Below, one piece after another: positions 17,222 through 26,304 of a DNA stretch of 33,409 nt. Origin of the DNA: an uncultured Clostridia bacterium. GTDB taxonomy: Bacteria > Bacillota > Clostridia > TANB77 > CAG-508. The stretch is taken from positions 1 through 33,409 of the forward strand of contig CANRDJ010000014.1 of NCBI GenBank assembly GCA_947629355.1. Direction: 5' to 3'. The notes under the pieces were generated by a model. It was given only the letters and a program-made list of their open reading frames with translations. It did no database searches and had not been told where the DNA came from. The translations under genes and the position numbers were made by a program. The first letter of the stretch is position 1; each line of letters opens with the position of its first letter.

Positions 17222-18611
17222 ATGACAGATAAATCAATGGATAAAATAGTGTCACTTTGTAAAAATAGAGGATTTATATATCCAGGTTCAGAAATATATG
17301 GAGGACTTGCAAACTCGTGGGATTATGGACCAATAGGTGCTGAAATGAAAAAAAACATAAAAGATATTTGGTGGAAAAAATTCATAAAAGAATCTAAATA
17401 CAATGTAGGTATAGATGCAGCTATAATAATGAATCCAGAAGTATGGGTAACAACAGGACATGTTGGTGGTTTTAGTGATCCACTTATAGATTGTAAAAAT
17501 TGTAAAACAAGACATAGAGCAGATAAATTAATACAAGAATGGGGATTTAAACAGGGAAAAGACATTTCTGGATTAGATGGATGGACAAATGAACAATTAG
17601 TTAAATATATTAATGAAAATAACATAGAATGTCCTAATTGTGGAAAGACAAATTTTACGGAGATAAGAAAGTTTAACTTGATGTTTAAAACATTTATGGG
17701 AGTAACAGAAGATGCTAAATCAGAGGTATATTTAAGACCAGAAACAGCTCAGCGGAATGTTTGTAAACTTCAAAAATGTACAAAGAACAACAAGAAGAAA
17801 ACTTCCAATGGGAATAGGACAAATGGGACGTTCATTTAGAAATGAAATAACTCCAGGTAACTTTATATTTAGAACAAGAGAATTTGAACAAATGGAATTA
17901 GAATTTTTCTGCAAGCCAGGTACAGATTTAGAATGGTATGAATATTGGAAAGAATTTTGCAAGAATTGGTTGATAGGAATAGGAATAAAAGAAGAAAATT
18001 TAAGAATGAGAGAACATTCAAAAGAAGAGCTTTCTTTCTATAGTAAAGGAACAACAGATATAGAATATTTATTCCCATTTGGATGGGGAGAACTTTGGGG
18101 AATTGCAGACAGAACAGATTATGATTTATCAAGACATATGAAAGCATCAAAAGTTGATTTAACATATTTAGACCCAGAAACAAATGAAAAATATGTACCA
18201 TATTGTGTAGAACCAGCAGTTGGTGTAGATAGAATATTCTTGACTGTTTTATGTGATGCTTACGAAGAACAGGAAATTGCAGAAGGTGATATAAGAACTG
18301 TTTTGCACCTTCATCCAAGTATTGCTCCATATAAAGCAGCGGTACTTCCACTTTCTAAAAAGCTAAGTGGTAAAGCAACAGAAGTATTTGATAAAATTTC
18401 TAAAAAATTTATGTGTGAGTATGATGAGGCAGGAAGTATAGGAAAAAGATATAGAAGAGAAGATGAGATTGGAACTCCATATTGTATAACAGTAGACTTT
18501 GAAACAGAAAATGATGATTCAGTTACAATAAGAGATAGAGACACAATGGAGCAAGTAAGAATAAAAATAGATGAATTAGAAAATTGGTTGGAAGAGAAAA
18601 TAAATAATTAA
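17222..18611 (+). CDS. glyS: Glycine-tRNA ligase (alpha2 type), read through a +1 shift at CGG
   Basis: This class II synthetase charges tRNA-Gly. It starts at the ATG after GGGGGAAGAAA. The first 177 codons carry [20 protein letters not shown], a zinc-finger pair (CKNCKTRH ... CPNCGKTN) and LRPETAQ. The zero frame then reads CGG (17753-17755) and runs into unrelated residues, stopping at 17839. Dropping one C yields [35 protein letters not shown] (motif 2) and a normal anticodon-binding end, for 462 residues, the usual length. The glycine after ETAQ is conserved in the family. A GlyRS is essential and no second copy is in the window, so the gene is presumably expressed. It is not the alpha/beta two-gene type, because both pieces match one continuous bacterial/eukaryotic-type GlyRS. 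Confidence 0.93.
17753..17755 (+). other. CGG +1 recoding site in glyS
   Basis: GCT CAG CGG AAT becomes GCT CAG (C) GGA ATG. The restored Gly178 belongs to the conserved RPETAQG motif. The zero frame stays open for 27 more codons, so a nearby stop is not needed for the shift. Confidence 0.85.
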
Positions 18612-18619
18612 TCCTAAAG

Positions 18620-18642
18620 CACCGCATTTGAGCGGTGTTTTT
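18620..18642 (+). terminator. Terminator after glyS
   Basis: CACCGC, 6-nt loop, GCGGTG, then five T residues, starting 8 nt after the glyS stop codon. Confidence 0.85.
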
Positions 18643-18773
18643 AAATACATGAAATAAACTACGAAAAATGTCGAAAAGTTTTGTTAAAAAGTTATTGATT
18701 ATAGTAGTAATATAATACTAGATAAAAATGTTGATATGTGATATTATTTATAAAACTGAGGAGGAAAAATAAA

Positions 18774-21700
18774 ATGCCTACTAATTGGACAAGTAATCAA
18801 TTGCAAGCAATAAATAAAAAGGGAAAAAATATATTAGTTGCAGCAGCAGCACGGAAGTGGTAAGACTACTGTGCTTGTTGAAAGAATAGTAAATAAAATA
18901 ATAAATGAAAAAATTGATATAGATAAGCTATTAATAGTAACATTTACAAATGCAGCAGCATCTGAAATGAGACAAAGAATATTAGAAGCAATATATGCAA
19001 AAATTGATGAAAACCCTAATAATACACATTTGCAAAGGCAAATTTTACTATTGAATAAAGCAAATATTTCAACAATACATTCTTTCTGTTTAGAAGTTAT
19101 TAAGAACTATTTTTATGAAATAGGAATATCATCTAATTTTAGAATTGGTGATATATCAGAAATAGAATTACTAAAACAAGAAACCTTAGAGGAAGTATTT
19201 GAAAATTTATATGAAAAAAATGATAAGGAATTTATAAATCTTGTTAATCTCTATAGTGGCTATAGAGATGATGATTCTCTAAGGGAACTAGTTTTAAAAA
19301 TATACAACTATTCTCAAAGTATGCCATTTCCAAAAGAATGGATAAGAGAAAGTACAGAAAAATTCAATTTAAAAAATAAATTAGAACAAGATTTTTCTGA
19401 AACATCATGGGGAAAGATATTAGTTGAATATTCTTTTGACGAGATTAAATCATGTATAAATGATTTAGAAGTGTTATCTCAAAAACTTGAAAGGGAAATA
19501 GATTTAGAGAGATATTATGCTACAATATTAAATGATATACAAAATTTAAAAAATCTAATTAAAACCTCTAAAAGCTGGAATGATATATATACTAACCTAA
19601 ATAATATAAAATTTGAAACATGGCCAAGACAACCTAAAACAGATTGTGAATTAAAGGAAGAATGCAAAGGAATAAGAGATGTTGTTAAAGGAAGGATAAA
19701 AGATTTAATCAATAAAATTTTTATATATTCATCAAATGAAGCAAATAAAGACATTTATGAAATGTACAATATATTAAAAACTTTAGAAAATGTAATATTA
19801 GAATTTTCTAATAAGTATCGAGACAATAAAAAAGATAAAAATATTATAGACTTTAGTGATATTGAGCATTATGCTTTAGAAATACTAGTAAAAAAAGATG
19901 AAGAAGGTAAATATGCTCCAACAGATATTGCTGAAAACTATAAAGATAAATTTGTGGAAATTGCAATAGATGAATATCAAGATAGCAATTTAGTACAAGA
20001 GTACATATTAACTACTATATCTAATGGTAATAATATATTTATGGTTGGAGATGTAAAACAAAGCATATATAAATTTAGACAAGCAAGACCAGAACTATTT
20101 TTAGAAAAATACGATAAATATATTTTAGCAGAAGATGATGATAAAGAGTGTAAAGATAATACTAAGATACAGCTTTTTAAAAATTTTAGGAGTAGAAAAA
20201 ACATATTAGATATTACAAATATAGTTTTCGAAGACATTATGAGTAAAAAACTTGGAGATATTGAATATAATGAAAAAGAATATTTGAATTATGGAGCAAA
20301 CTTTGAGGATTCAAATAAAAGAGTATTAAATTCAGAAAAAGTAGAATTGGATATTATAGATATGGCAGAAGATGAGGAAGAAGTTAAGACAGAGGAAATT
20401 ATTTTAGAGAAAAGTGAGATAGAAGCAAAGTTTGTAGCAAATAGAATAAAGAAATTATTAAACAGCAATTTATATGTTTATGATAAAAAAGAAGGATATA
20501 GAAAAGTAACATATAGAGATATTGTAATATTACTTAGAACTACATCTAATGTTGCACAAGTTTATGAGAATGAACTTAGCAAATTAGAATTACCAGTTTT
20601 TAGTGATTCTTCTGCAAGCTATTTTGAAACAGAAGAAATACAAATAATTTTATCTGTACTTAAAATTATAGATAATCCGAATTCAGATATTCCACTGGTA
20701 GCTGTTTTAAGATCTGAAATCGGTGGATTTACAGACAATGAATTAGTTGAAATAAGGCTTGCATCTAAAAACACAAGTTACTATGAAGCATTAGAAGAAA
20801 TTAAAAACAATGGAGAAGAAAGTAATCTAAAAGAAAAAGTAATTAATTTTTTAAAAGTGTTAGATGAATGGCAAAAAAAGCAAGAATATTTAGGCTTAGA
20901 CGAATTTATATGGTATATATATGAAAGTACAAATTATTATGATTTTGTAAATAGTAGTCCTAATGGAAAACTAAAAACAGCTAATCTAAAATTATTATTT
21001 GAAAAAGCAAAAGATTACGAAAAAGCAAGCTTTAAAGGATTATATAATTTTATAAATTATATAGATAAAATAAGTAAATCATCGGGAGATGTAGGAGCTG
21101 CAAAAATAATTGGTGAAAATGAAAATGTAATTAGAATAATGAGTATTCATAAAAGTAAAGGACTTGAATTTCCAGTTGTATTTTTATGTGGAACAGGAAA
21201 AATGTTTAATTTGCAGGACTTAAATCAAAGTATATTATTACATCAAGATATGGGATTTGGTCCAAAATATATAAATTATGAAAGAAGGATTGAATACAAC
21301 ACACTTGCAAAAGAAGCAATTAGAATAAAGAGTTTGAATGAGATATTATCAGAAGAAATGAGACTTCTATATGTGGCACTTACACGATCTAAAGAAAAAC
21401 TAATAATAACAGGGTGCGATAAAAATATAAAAAAATCAATTATAGAAAAAGAAAATATTACTATGCAAAATAGTAAAATAAATACAGTAAATATAAGAAA
21501 AGCAAAGTCATATTTAGATTGGTTAGAATTAGTATATATTAATAATAAAGAAAGATTAAGAGATATCTTAGAAGTAAATTATTTAAATAAGAATAAAATA
21601 AAAGAAGAAACAGATTTAAAAGAAAATGAAGAAATAAGAAATAATCTTGAAAATTGGAACAAAAAAGATGAAAGGTTGTTTGAGGAAGTAGATAAAACTT

Positions 21701-22356
21701 TAAGTTGGAAATATCCATATATAAAGGCAACAAAAATTGAAGGAAAAGCATCTGTAACTGGTATTTCAAAGGGAACTAAAAAAGAAATTATAGATATGAC
21801 AGAAACTCCAAAATTCTTAATTGAACAGAAGAAGTTAAATAAAGCAGAAATCGGAACGTTGATACATTTGATAATGCAAAAATTGGATTTTGACAAAGAA
21901 TATAATGAAGAGACTATAAAAGAATTAATACAAAAACTTATAGATACAAATATAATAACTGAAAACGAATCTAAATATATAGAAATAGGAAAAATATTAA
22001 AATTTACTAAATCTAAACTTTATAGTCAAATACAATGTGCAAAAGAAGTACATAAAGAAGAACCTTTTTATCTTTATATATCTTCAAATGAAGTATATAA
22101 AGATGAAACAGATGAAAAAATATTAGTTCAAGGAATTATAGATTTATATTATATAAATAAAAATGATGAACTTATATTAGTAGATTATAAAACAGATTAT
22201 GTCGAAGAGGGTAATGAACAGGAATTAAGAGATAAATATGAAGGACAATTAAATATTTATAAAAGGGCATTAGAAAAGGCATTAAATAGAAAGGTGGAAG
22301 CGGTATATATTTACTCAATATATTTAGATAAAGAAATTTCTAATGAATGTACTTAA
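18774..22356 (+). CDS. addA: ATP-dependent helicase/nuclease subunit A, read through a +1 shift at CGG
   Basis: AddA is the helicase-nuclease subunit of the AddAB complex that processes double-strand breaks for RecA. The start at 18774 is preceded by GAGGAGG. Twenty-six codons, including TNWTSNQLQAI and ILVAAAA, lead to CGG (18852-18854), and the zero frame stops three codons later. Skipping the C restores the Walker A motif AAAAGSGKTTVL and a total of about 1193 residues. Further UvrD-type motifs follow: FTNAAASEMRQRI, IDEYQDSN near residue 398, FRQARPELF, MSIHKSKGLEFPVVF, VALTRSKEKL, and the RecB-type nuclease motif VDYKTDY near 1135. The intact downstream 1,168 codons show the gene is under selection. 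The partner addB is absent on either side. Confidence 0.93.
18852..18854 (+). other. CGG +1 recoding site in addA
   Basis: GCA CGG AAG TGG TAA becomes GCA (C) GGA AGT GGT AAG. The restored glycine is the first Gly of the Walker A GSGKT, needed for ATP binding. The zero frame ends 3 codons after CGG. Confidence 0.85.
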
Positions 22357-22410
22357 AAGGTTTCATTCTATTGAAAGTTTTTGGGACCGTCCTGAAATTT
22401 TTAATTTTAT

Positions 22411-22439
22411 TTGCATATTAACATAATTTATGATATAAT
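22411..22439 (+). promoter_or_regulatory. Predicted promoter of the 93-aa RiPP-locus gene
   Basis: TTGCAT at 22411-22416, 17-nt spacer, TATAAT at 22434-22439. It would give a leader of about 125 nt before the 93-aa gene. Confidence 0.65.
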
Positions 22440-22445
22440 TAATTA

Positions 22446-22569
22446 GCATAATTTTTTGCATAATCCTTTCTTTTGGGAAAGCAAGCTAGAGTAAAATCAA
22501 GGTCAGTTTCTAGTTTGACATGGCTTAAATATTATGACATCATGCAGAATTGCAGAAAGGAATAATGAT
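22446..22569 (+). promoter_or_regulatory. Structured 5' leader of unknown class
   Basis: The leader contains a hairpin CTTTC-6-GAAAG, then CTAGA ... TCTAG with an 18-nt loop, and a TGCA-gaat-TGCA stem close to the ribosome binding site. It does not match the conserved cores of the common riboswitches I checked (c-di-GMP, SAM, TPP, cobalamin, T-box). It may simply be an unusual leader. Confidence 0.3.
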
Positions 22570-22851
22570 ATGAAGAATATACAAGTTCATCCCATTGAGT
22601 ACGACAAATATGGTTTTTTCTGTTTAGGAGAAGATAAATATATAGAGGTTGACCAGATAGAAAAAGTGGATGAAAGTAGTAATCTATTAGTTGGATGTGA
22701 GGGACTTCAGAAAGCTGAGTTAGACTATTTAGAAGATGTCTTAGGAAAATCTAATCTTAGCAATACTGTTACTAATATAGTATTAAAAGATGGAACTACA
22801 ATAAAAGTAGCAGAAAAGGTAAATTACATTCAAGAATTATTAGAGAAATAA
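22570..22851 (+). CDS. Uncharacterised 93-residue protein next to a radical SAM peptide maturase
   Basis: The ATG at 22570 is chosen because GAAAGGAATAAT precedes it; the frame extends 12 codons upstream without such a site. The sequence starts MKNIQVHPIEYDKYGFFCLG, is acidic, has two cysteines (in FFCLG and VGCEGL) and no signal peptide. I do not recognise a family with certainty. It is closed by its own terminator, with the maturase promoter just after, and shares the richer base composition of that cassette. A role in modification or recognition of the peptide is possible but only inferred from position; a link to the small accessory proteins of CXXX-repeat peptide systems should be tested. 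Confidence 0.7.
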   Translation: MKNIQVHPIEYDKYGFFCLGEDKYIEVDQIEKVDESSNLLVGCEGLQKAELDYLEDVLGKSNLSNTVTNIVLKDGTTIKVAEKVNYIQELLEK

Positions 22852-22860
22852 TCATATCTA

Positions 22861-22892
22861 GACGCTAGGGGTTATCCTTGGCGTCTTTTCTT
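22861..22892 (+). terminator. Terminator between the 93-aa gene and the maturase
   Basis: GACGC pairs with GCGTC, with an inner GGG/CCT stem, followed by TTTTCTTT. Confidence 0.85.
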
Positions 22893-22922
22893 TACAAAAC
22901 CCTAAAAAAGAAAGAAAAAATA

Positions 22923-22951
22923 TTGACAAATAATGGTAAAAATTGTATAAT
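22923..22951 (+). promoter_or_regulatory. Perfect consensus promoter of the radical SAM maturase gene
   Basis: TTGACA at 22923-22928, exactly 17 nt, TATAAT at 22946-22951. Both hexamers match the consensus in full. Confidence 0.9.
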
Positions 22952-22984
22952 TATTCCAATTCAATTTTGAAAGGAGTTTTAACA

Positions 22985-24085
22985 ATGTCAATAACGACAG
23001 AGGCTGAAAAAAGAAAAATTATTATGCTTACAATAACAGAACGGTGTAATTTAAACTGCACATACTGTTACGAGCATAATAAAACAAGTAGAACTATGAG
23101 TTTTGAGACAGCAAAGAAAATTTTGGATTATGAGTTTTCATTAAATGATGGTTTCGAAGTTATCGAAATTGATTTATTTGGTGGAGAACCATTCTTAGAA
23201 TTTGAATTGCTTAAAAAAATTCATGACTATGCAATTTCAATTCAAACTTCACATAGAAGAATTTGTTTTGCAACATCAAACGGAACTTTAGTTCATGGAA
23301 AAATACAAAAATGGCTTGAAGAACATAAAGAATCGTTTTGCGTTGGCTTAAGTCTAGATGGAACTAAAGAAATGCATGATATCAATAGAAGTAATTCCTT
23401 CGATGATATAGATATAGCGTTTTTTAAAAAATGTTGGCCAAATCAGGATATAAAAATGACTGTATCCCGTGAGACATTACCTAATCTTGCGGATGGAATA
23501 ATGTTTATTCAAAGCTTAGGCTATCTATGTTCTGGAAGTTTTGCTTTTGGAATTAATTGGGATATGAAAGTAGATTTACCAATTTTAGAGGTACAACTAA
23601 AAAAATTGGCAGATTATTATGTAAAAAATCCAGATATTCCAATAGCTGAAATATTGAATGTTAATATTGAGTATATTTGTTATGAAAGTGATGAACCAAT
23701 AAGATGGTGCGGAGCTGGAAAACAAATGAAGGCATATGACGTAAATGGAGTATGCTATCCATGTCAATCTTTTATGGAATTATCTTTGGGAGAAATAGCT
23801 AATATACAAAAAATGGTATTTGATGATGATATTTGTTTAGAAGATCCTAAATGTCGGAATTGCATTTTAAAAAATGTTTGTTCTACTTGTTACGGAATGA
23901 ATTATGCTAGAACAGGTAAAATTAATGAAAGAGACAAAGAGCATTGTGAGTTTAATAAGATGATTGCTGCTTTTAATTCTTATGTTAAATATCATAGAAT
24001 TATGTCAAAAAAAGATGAAGATCTTAAAGACGCTGATTACAATATTCTTCGTTCGATTTATAAATTGAATGAAGAGTTAATGTAA
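22985..24085 (+). CDS. Radical SAM/SPASM peptide maturase
   Basis: This 366-residue enzyme has the radical SAM cluster motif CNLNCTYC (Cys21, Cys25, Cys28), the LFGGEPFLEFELL segment, ATSNGTL and LSLDGTKEMHD, then a C-terminal SPASM region with CGAGKQM, CYPC and CLEDPKCRNCILKNVCSTC for auxiliary iron-sulfur clusters. Such enzymes form thioether or carbon links in ribosomal peptides. The ATG at 22985 has AAGGAG 8 nt upstream. The 53-aa Cys-rich precursor follows 25 nt later. Codon use differs from neighbours: CGG is used twice as apparent arginine (codons 20 and 291), with more CGT, TCG and GCG. This points to acquisition by transfer. If CGG always caused +1 shifting, the enzyme would end after codon 20. 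Confidence 0.9.
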   Translation: MSITTEAEKRKIIMLTITERCNLNCTYCYEHNKTSRTMSFETAKKILDYEFSLNDGFEVIEIDLFGGEPFLEFELLKKIHDYAISIQTSHRRICFATSNGTLVHGKIQKWLEEHKESFCVGLSLDGTKEMHDINRSNSFDDIDIAFFKKCWPNQDIKMTVSRETLPNLADGIMFIQSLGYLCSGSFAFGINWDMKVDLPILEVQLKKLADYYVKNPDIPIAEILNVNIEYICYESDEPIRWCGAGKQMKAYDVNGVCYPCQSFMELSLGEIANIQKMVFDDDICLEDPKCRNCILKNVCSTCYGMNYARTGKINERDKEHCEFNKMIAAFNSYVKYHRIMSKKDEDLKDADYNILRSIYKLNEELM

Positions 24086-24110
24086 AATAAAAAAATAAGG
24101 AGGAAGCATC

Positions 24111-24272
24111 ATGTTTGAACTTTCAGCAAAAGAAATGAGCACACTTAAGAAGAAACTTGATTCAGTATCTTCTACCAGTGTTCATGGTGTTCTTTTTGCA
24201 CAAGGTTGTCCTAACTGTAATGGTCAATGCAAGAACGGTTGCGGAGTAACATGTGTAGCAATACTTAGCTAA
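24111..24272 (+). CDS. Cys-rich RiPP precursor peptide (CXXX-spaced), 53 residues
   Basis: Just after the maturase, with AAGGAGG 8 nt before the ATG, lies a 53-codon frame. The N-terminal part (MFELSAKEMSTLKKKLDSVS) looks like a charged leader. The C-terminal part holds CPNCNGQCKNGCGVTC, cysteines at 33, 36, 40, 44 and 48, the last four spaced every fourth residue, then VAILS. That spacing suits thioether (sactipeptide or ranthipeptide type) crosslinking, and CXXX-repeat targets are known for one radical SAM maturase family. It is not the SCIFF peptide, which has six cysteines and a different leader. No peptidase or exporter is present nearby. Activity is unknown. Confidence 0.85.
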   Translation: MFELSAKEMSTLKKKLDSVSSTSVHGVLFAQGCPNCNGQCKNGCGVTCVAILS

Positions 24273-24296
24273 GTAGAGCACTAGGTTAAAACCCAG

Positions 24297-24328
24297 AATA
24301 TTCACCACGAAAGTGGTGAATATTTTGT
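24297..24328 (+). terminator. Terminator closing the RiPP cassette
   Basis: A perfect 12-bp stem (AATATTCACCAC / GTGGTGAATATT) capped by a GAAA tetraloop, 24 nt after the precursor stop codon. The T run is short. Confidence 0.85.
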
Positions 24329-24388
24329 ATATTATTAAGTAGTTATAAAAACAATGTGAATAATAATCACATATTTTGACTTTTATTA

Positions 24389-24417
24389 TTTACAAAACAC
24401 TTAAAAAATGCTATAAT
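24389..24417 (+). promoter_or_regulatory. Upstream tandem promoter
   Basis: TTTACA, 17-nt spacer, TATAAT at 24412-24417. No gene begins before the second promoter, so it probably also serves the FxLYD-like gene, unless a small RNA starts here. Confidence 0.5.
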
Positions 24418-24472
24418 CAAATAAGTTACATAAACTATACATGAAAATTAATCACACATACAACTTTTTTTA

Positions 24473-24501
24473 TTTACAAAATTTATAAATTGTAGTATAA
24501 T
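24473..24501 (+). promoter_or_regulatory. Promoter of the FxLYD-like gene
   Basis: TTTACA at 24473-24478, 17-nt spacer, TATAAT at 24496-24501, 31 nt before the ATG. Confidence 0.7.
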
Positions 24502-24532
24502 TAATAATATTTAAATTGTAGGGAGAAATAAA

Positions 24533-25030
24533 ATGGCAACATTAAAAAAGTTTTGGATATATTTCTTAATATTTATAATAGCTTTTTTATTAATAAATTG
24601 TTTAACATATGCAGCTATGGACGAGGATTACAAAAATATAAATTATGAAGTAAAGACTCAATCACCAGAAATAAATATAAATGAATGTAAAGCAAAATAT
24701 TCATCTGGATATATAGAAGGAAGTGTAACTAATAATACAGGAGAATATATTCCACTTATGTATTTGCAAATAAATTTATATAATAAAGATAAAATATATT
24801 TAGGTACTGAATATAAAGAGTTGAAATATTTTAATATAAATGAAACTATAAAATTTAATATTGATTATACATATGAAAATATAGACAAATTAGAAATAGA
24901 ATTTACAGATAAAGTTGTAGATAATAATAAAGAACATATAAATGTTAATCCAATTATAACTGATGAAACTATTCAACTAGCAACACCAATTGCAGGGGCT
25001 TTGCTTTTATGGTATATATTACCTTATTAA
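24533..25030 (+). CDS. Membrane-anchored protein with a FxLYD-like domain
   Basis: The 165-residue product has an N-terminal hydrophobic segment (about residues 7-28), an extracellular domain and a second hydrophobic segment at the C-terminus (about 149-163). The middle part, SGYIEGSVTNNTGEYIPLMY with a following LQINLYNKD and FNINETIKFNID, resembles the beta-sandwich FxLYD fold. Function is unknown. Two tandem promoters and GGGAG precede it; a strong hairpin follows. It is not part of the RiPP cassette, which is closed by its own terminator, and its base composition is that of the resident genes. Confidence 0.65.
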   Translation: MATLKKFWIYFLIFIIAFLLINCLTYAAMDEDYKNINYEVKTQSPEININECKAKYSSGYIEGSVTNNTGEYIPLMYLQINLYNKDKIYLGTEYKELKYFNINETIKFNIDYTYENIDKLEIEFTDKVVDNNKEHINVNPIITDETIQLATPIAGALLLWYILPY

Positions 25031-25038
25031 AATAAACT

Positions 25039-25084
25039 AAAATAGCAAATTGTTTAAAAAAATATAAAAAACATTTGCTATTTT
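25039..25084 (+). terminator. Hairpin terminator after the FxLYD-like gene
   Basis: AAAATAGCAAAT pairs with ATTTGCTATTTT (12 bp) around a 22-nt AT-rich loop. Confidence 0.7.
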
Positions 25085-25164
25085 ATTTATTTTGTAATAT
25101 AATTGCAACATAAATGTAATATTTCTGTAAATAATAAATATATATTAGAAAGGATAGATGCTAA

Positions 25165-26184
25165 ATGTTTAATTTTAGAGGTTTTGGATTTGGACAAGAT
25201 ATAGGAATAGATTTAGGTACTGCTACTGTAATTGCATATGTTAAGGGAAAAGGTATTGTTTTAAGAGAACCTTCAGTTGTTGCAGTAAATAACATTACAA
25301 ATGAAGTATTAGCAGTAGGTGGAGAAGCTAGGAGAATGCTTGGAAGAACACCAGGTAATATTGTTGCAACAAGACCTCTAAAAGATGGAGTAATATCTGA
25401 CTATACAGTTACAGAAAAAATGCTTAAACATTTTATAAACAAAATATGTGGTAAATTTGTATTTGCACCAAGAATTATGATATGCATACCATCACAAGTA
25501 ACAGAGGTTGAGAAAAAAGCAGTAATAGATGCTGCATCACAAGCTGGAGCAAGAAGAGTATATCTAATAGAAGAGCCAATTGCAGCAGCAATTGGTGCAG
25601 GAATAGATATATCTAAGGCATGTGGAAATATGGTAGTAGATATTGGTGGAGGAACAACAGATATTGCAGTTATATCACTTGGAGGTTCAGTTGTAAGTAC
25701 TTCATTAAAAGTAGCTGGAGATAAATTTGACGAAGCAATAGTAAAATATATCAAGAAAAAACATAATGTTATGATAGGAGAAAGAACAGCAGAAGATTTA
25801 AAAGTTAATATTGGATGCGTATATCCAAAAATACAAGATGTAGAAATGGATATAAGAGGAAGAGATTTAGTAACAGGTCTTCCTAAAACAATAAAAATAA
25901 AGTCAAGTGAAATGATGGAGGCTTTGGCAGAACCGGCAATGTTAATTGTAGACGCAGTTCATTCTACATTAGAAAAAACACCACCAGAACTTGCAGCAGA
26001 TATAAGCGACAGAGGAATATATATGACAGGTGGGGGATGCTTAGTAGATGGATTAGACAAGCTATTACAGGAACAAACTGGAATAAATGTAATGATAGCA
26101 GAAGATACAGTAAGTTGCGTTGCTTTAGGGACAGGAAAAGCATTAGACAATTTAGATACATTAGATGGAAGAACAAGAAGATAA
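25165..26184 (+). CDS. mbl: Rod shape-determining actin homologue (Mbl/MreB family)
   Basis: A 339-residue bacterial actin that guides lateral wall synthesis. It shows the phosphate-1 motif GIDLGTATVIAYVKGKGIVL, the connecting EEPIAAAIGAG, the phosphate-2 motif VDIGGGTTDIAVISLGG and the adenosine motif MTGGGCLVDGLD. The start LREPSVVAV and overall similarity fit Mbl or MreB equally; there is no mreC or mreD next to it, which favours the stand-alone Mbl type. AAGGA precedes the ATG. The stop codon TAA lies inside the left end of intergenic repeat copy C. Confidence 0.92.
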   Translation: MFNFRGFGFGQDIGIDLGTATVIAYVKGKGIVLREPSVVAVNNITNEVLAVGGEARRMLGRTPGNIVATRPLKDGVISDYTVTEKMLKHFINKICGKFVFAPRIMICIPSQVTEVEKKAVIDAASQAGARRVYLIEEPIAAAIGAGIDISKACGNMVVDIGGGTTDIAVISLGGSVVSTSLKVAGDKFDEAIVKYIKKKHNVMIGERTAEDLKVNIGCVYPKIQDVEMDIRGRDLVTGLPKTIKIKSSEMMEALAEPAMLIVDAVHSTLEKTPPELAADISDRGIYMTGGGCLVDGLDKLLQEQTGINVMIAEDTVSCVALGTGKALDNLDTLDGRTRR

Positions 26185-26289
26185 ATTGTAGATTCTCTTT
26201 AATATAGATAATTAACAATGAATAGTGAATAATTAAAAATGAATAATTTGCTATTCATTTTTTAAATATGAAACAAATAACAATTTATA
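26181..26289. repeat. Intergenic repeat, copy C
   Basis: The left end ATAAATTGTA (26181-26190) and the right end AAACAAATAACAATTTAT (26271-26288) are inverted copies. The interior holds the mbl terminator hairpin and short AATGAATAGTGAATAATTAA-like repeats rather than a GC-rich core. Confidence 0.55.
26235..26263 (+). terminator. Terminator after mbl
   Basis: AAAAATGAATA (26235-26245) pairs with TATTCATTTTT (26252-26262) around a 6-nt loop and runs into T residues. Confidence 0.75.
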
Positions 26290-26304
26290 ATAAAGGAGTA
26301 AAAA

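Noticed and set aside
17222..18611. Two-gene (alpha and beta) glycyl-tRNA synthetase
   Set aside because: Both parts align with one continuous alpha2-type GlyRS of about 460 residues. The second frame has no start with a ribosome binding site and opens in the middle of a conserved motif.
24111..24272. SCIFF (six cysteines in forty-five) precursor
   Set aside because: It has five cysteines with CXXX spacing and a different leader, and the linked enzyme is not the usual SCIFF context.
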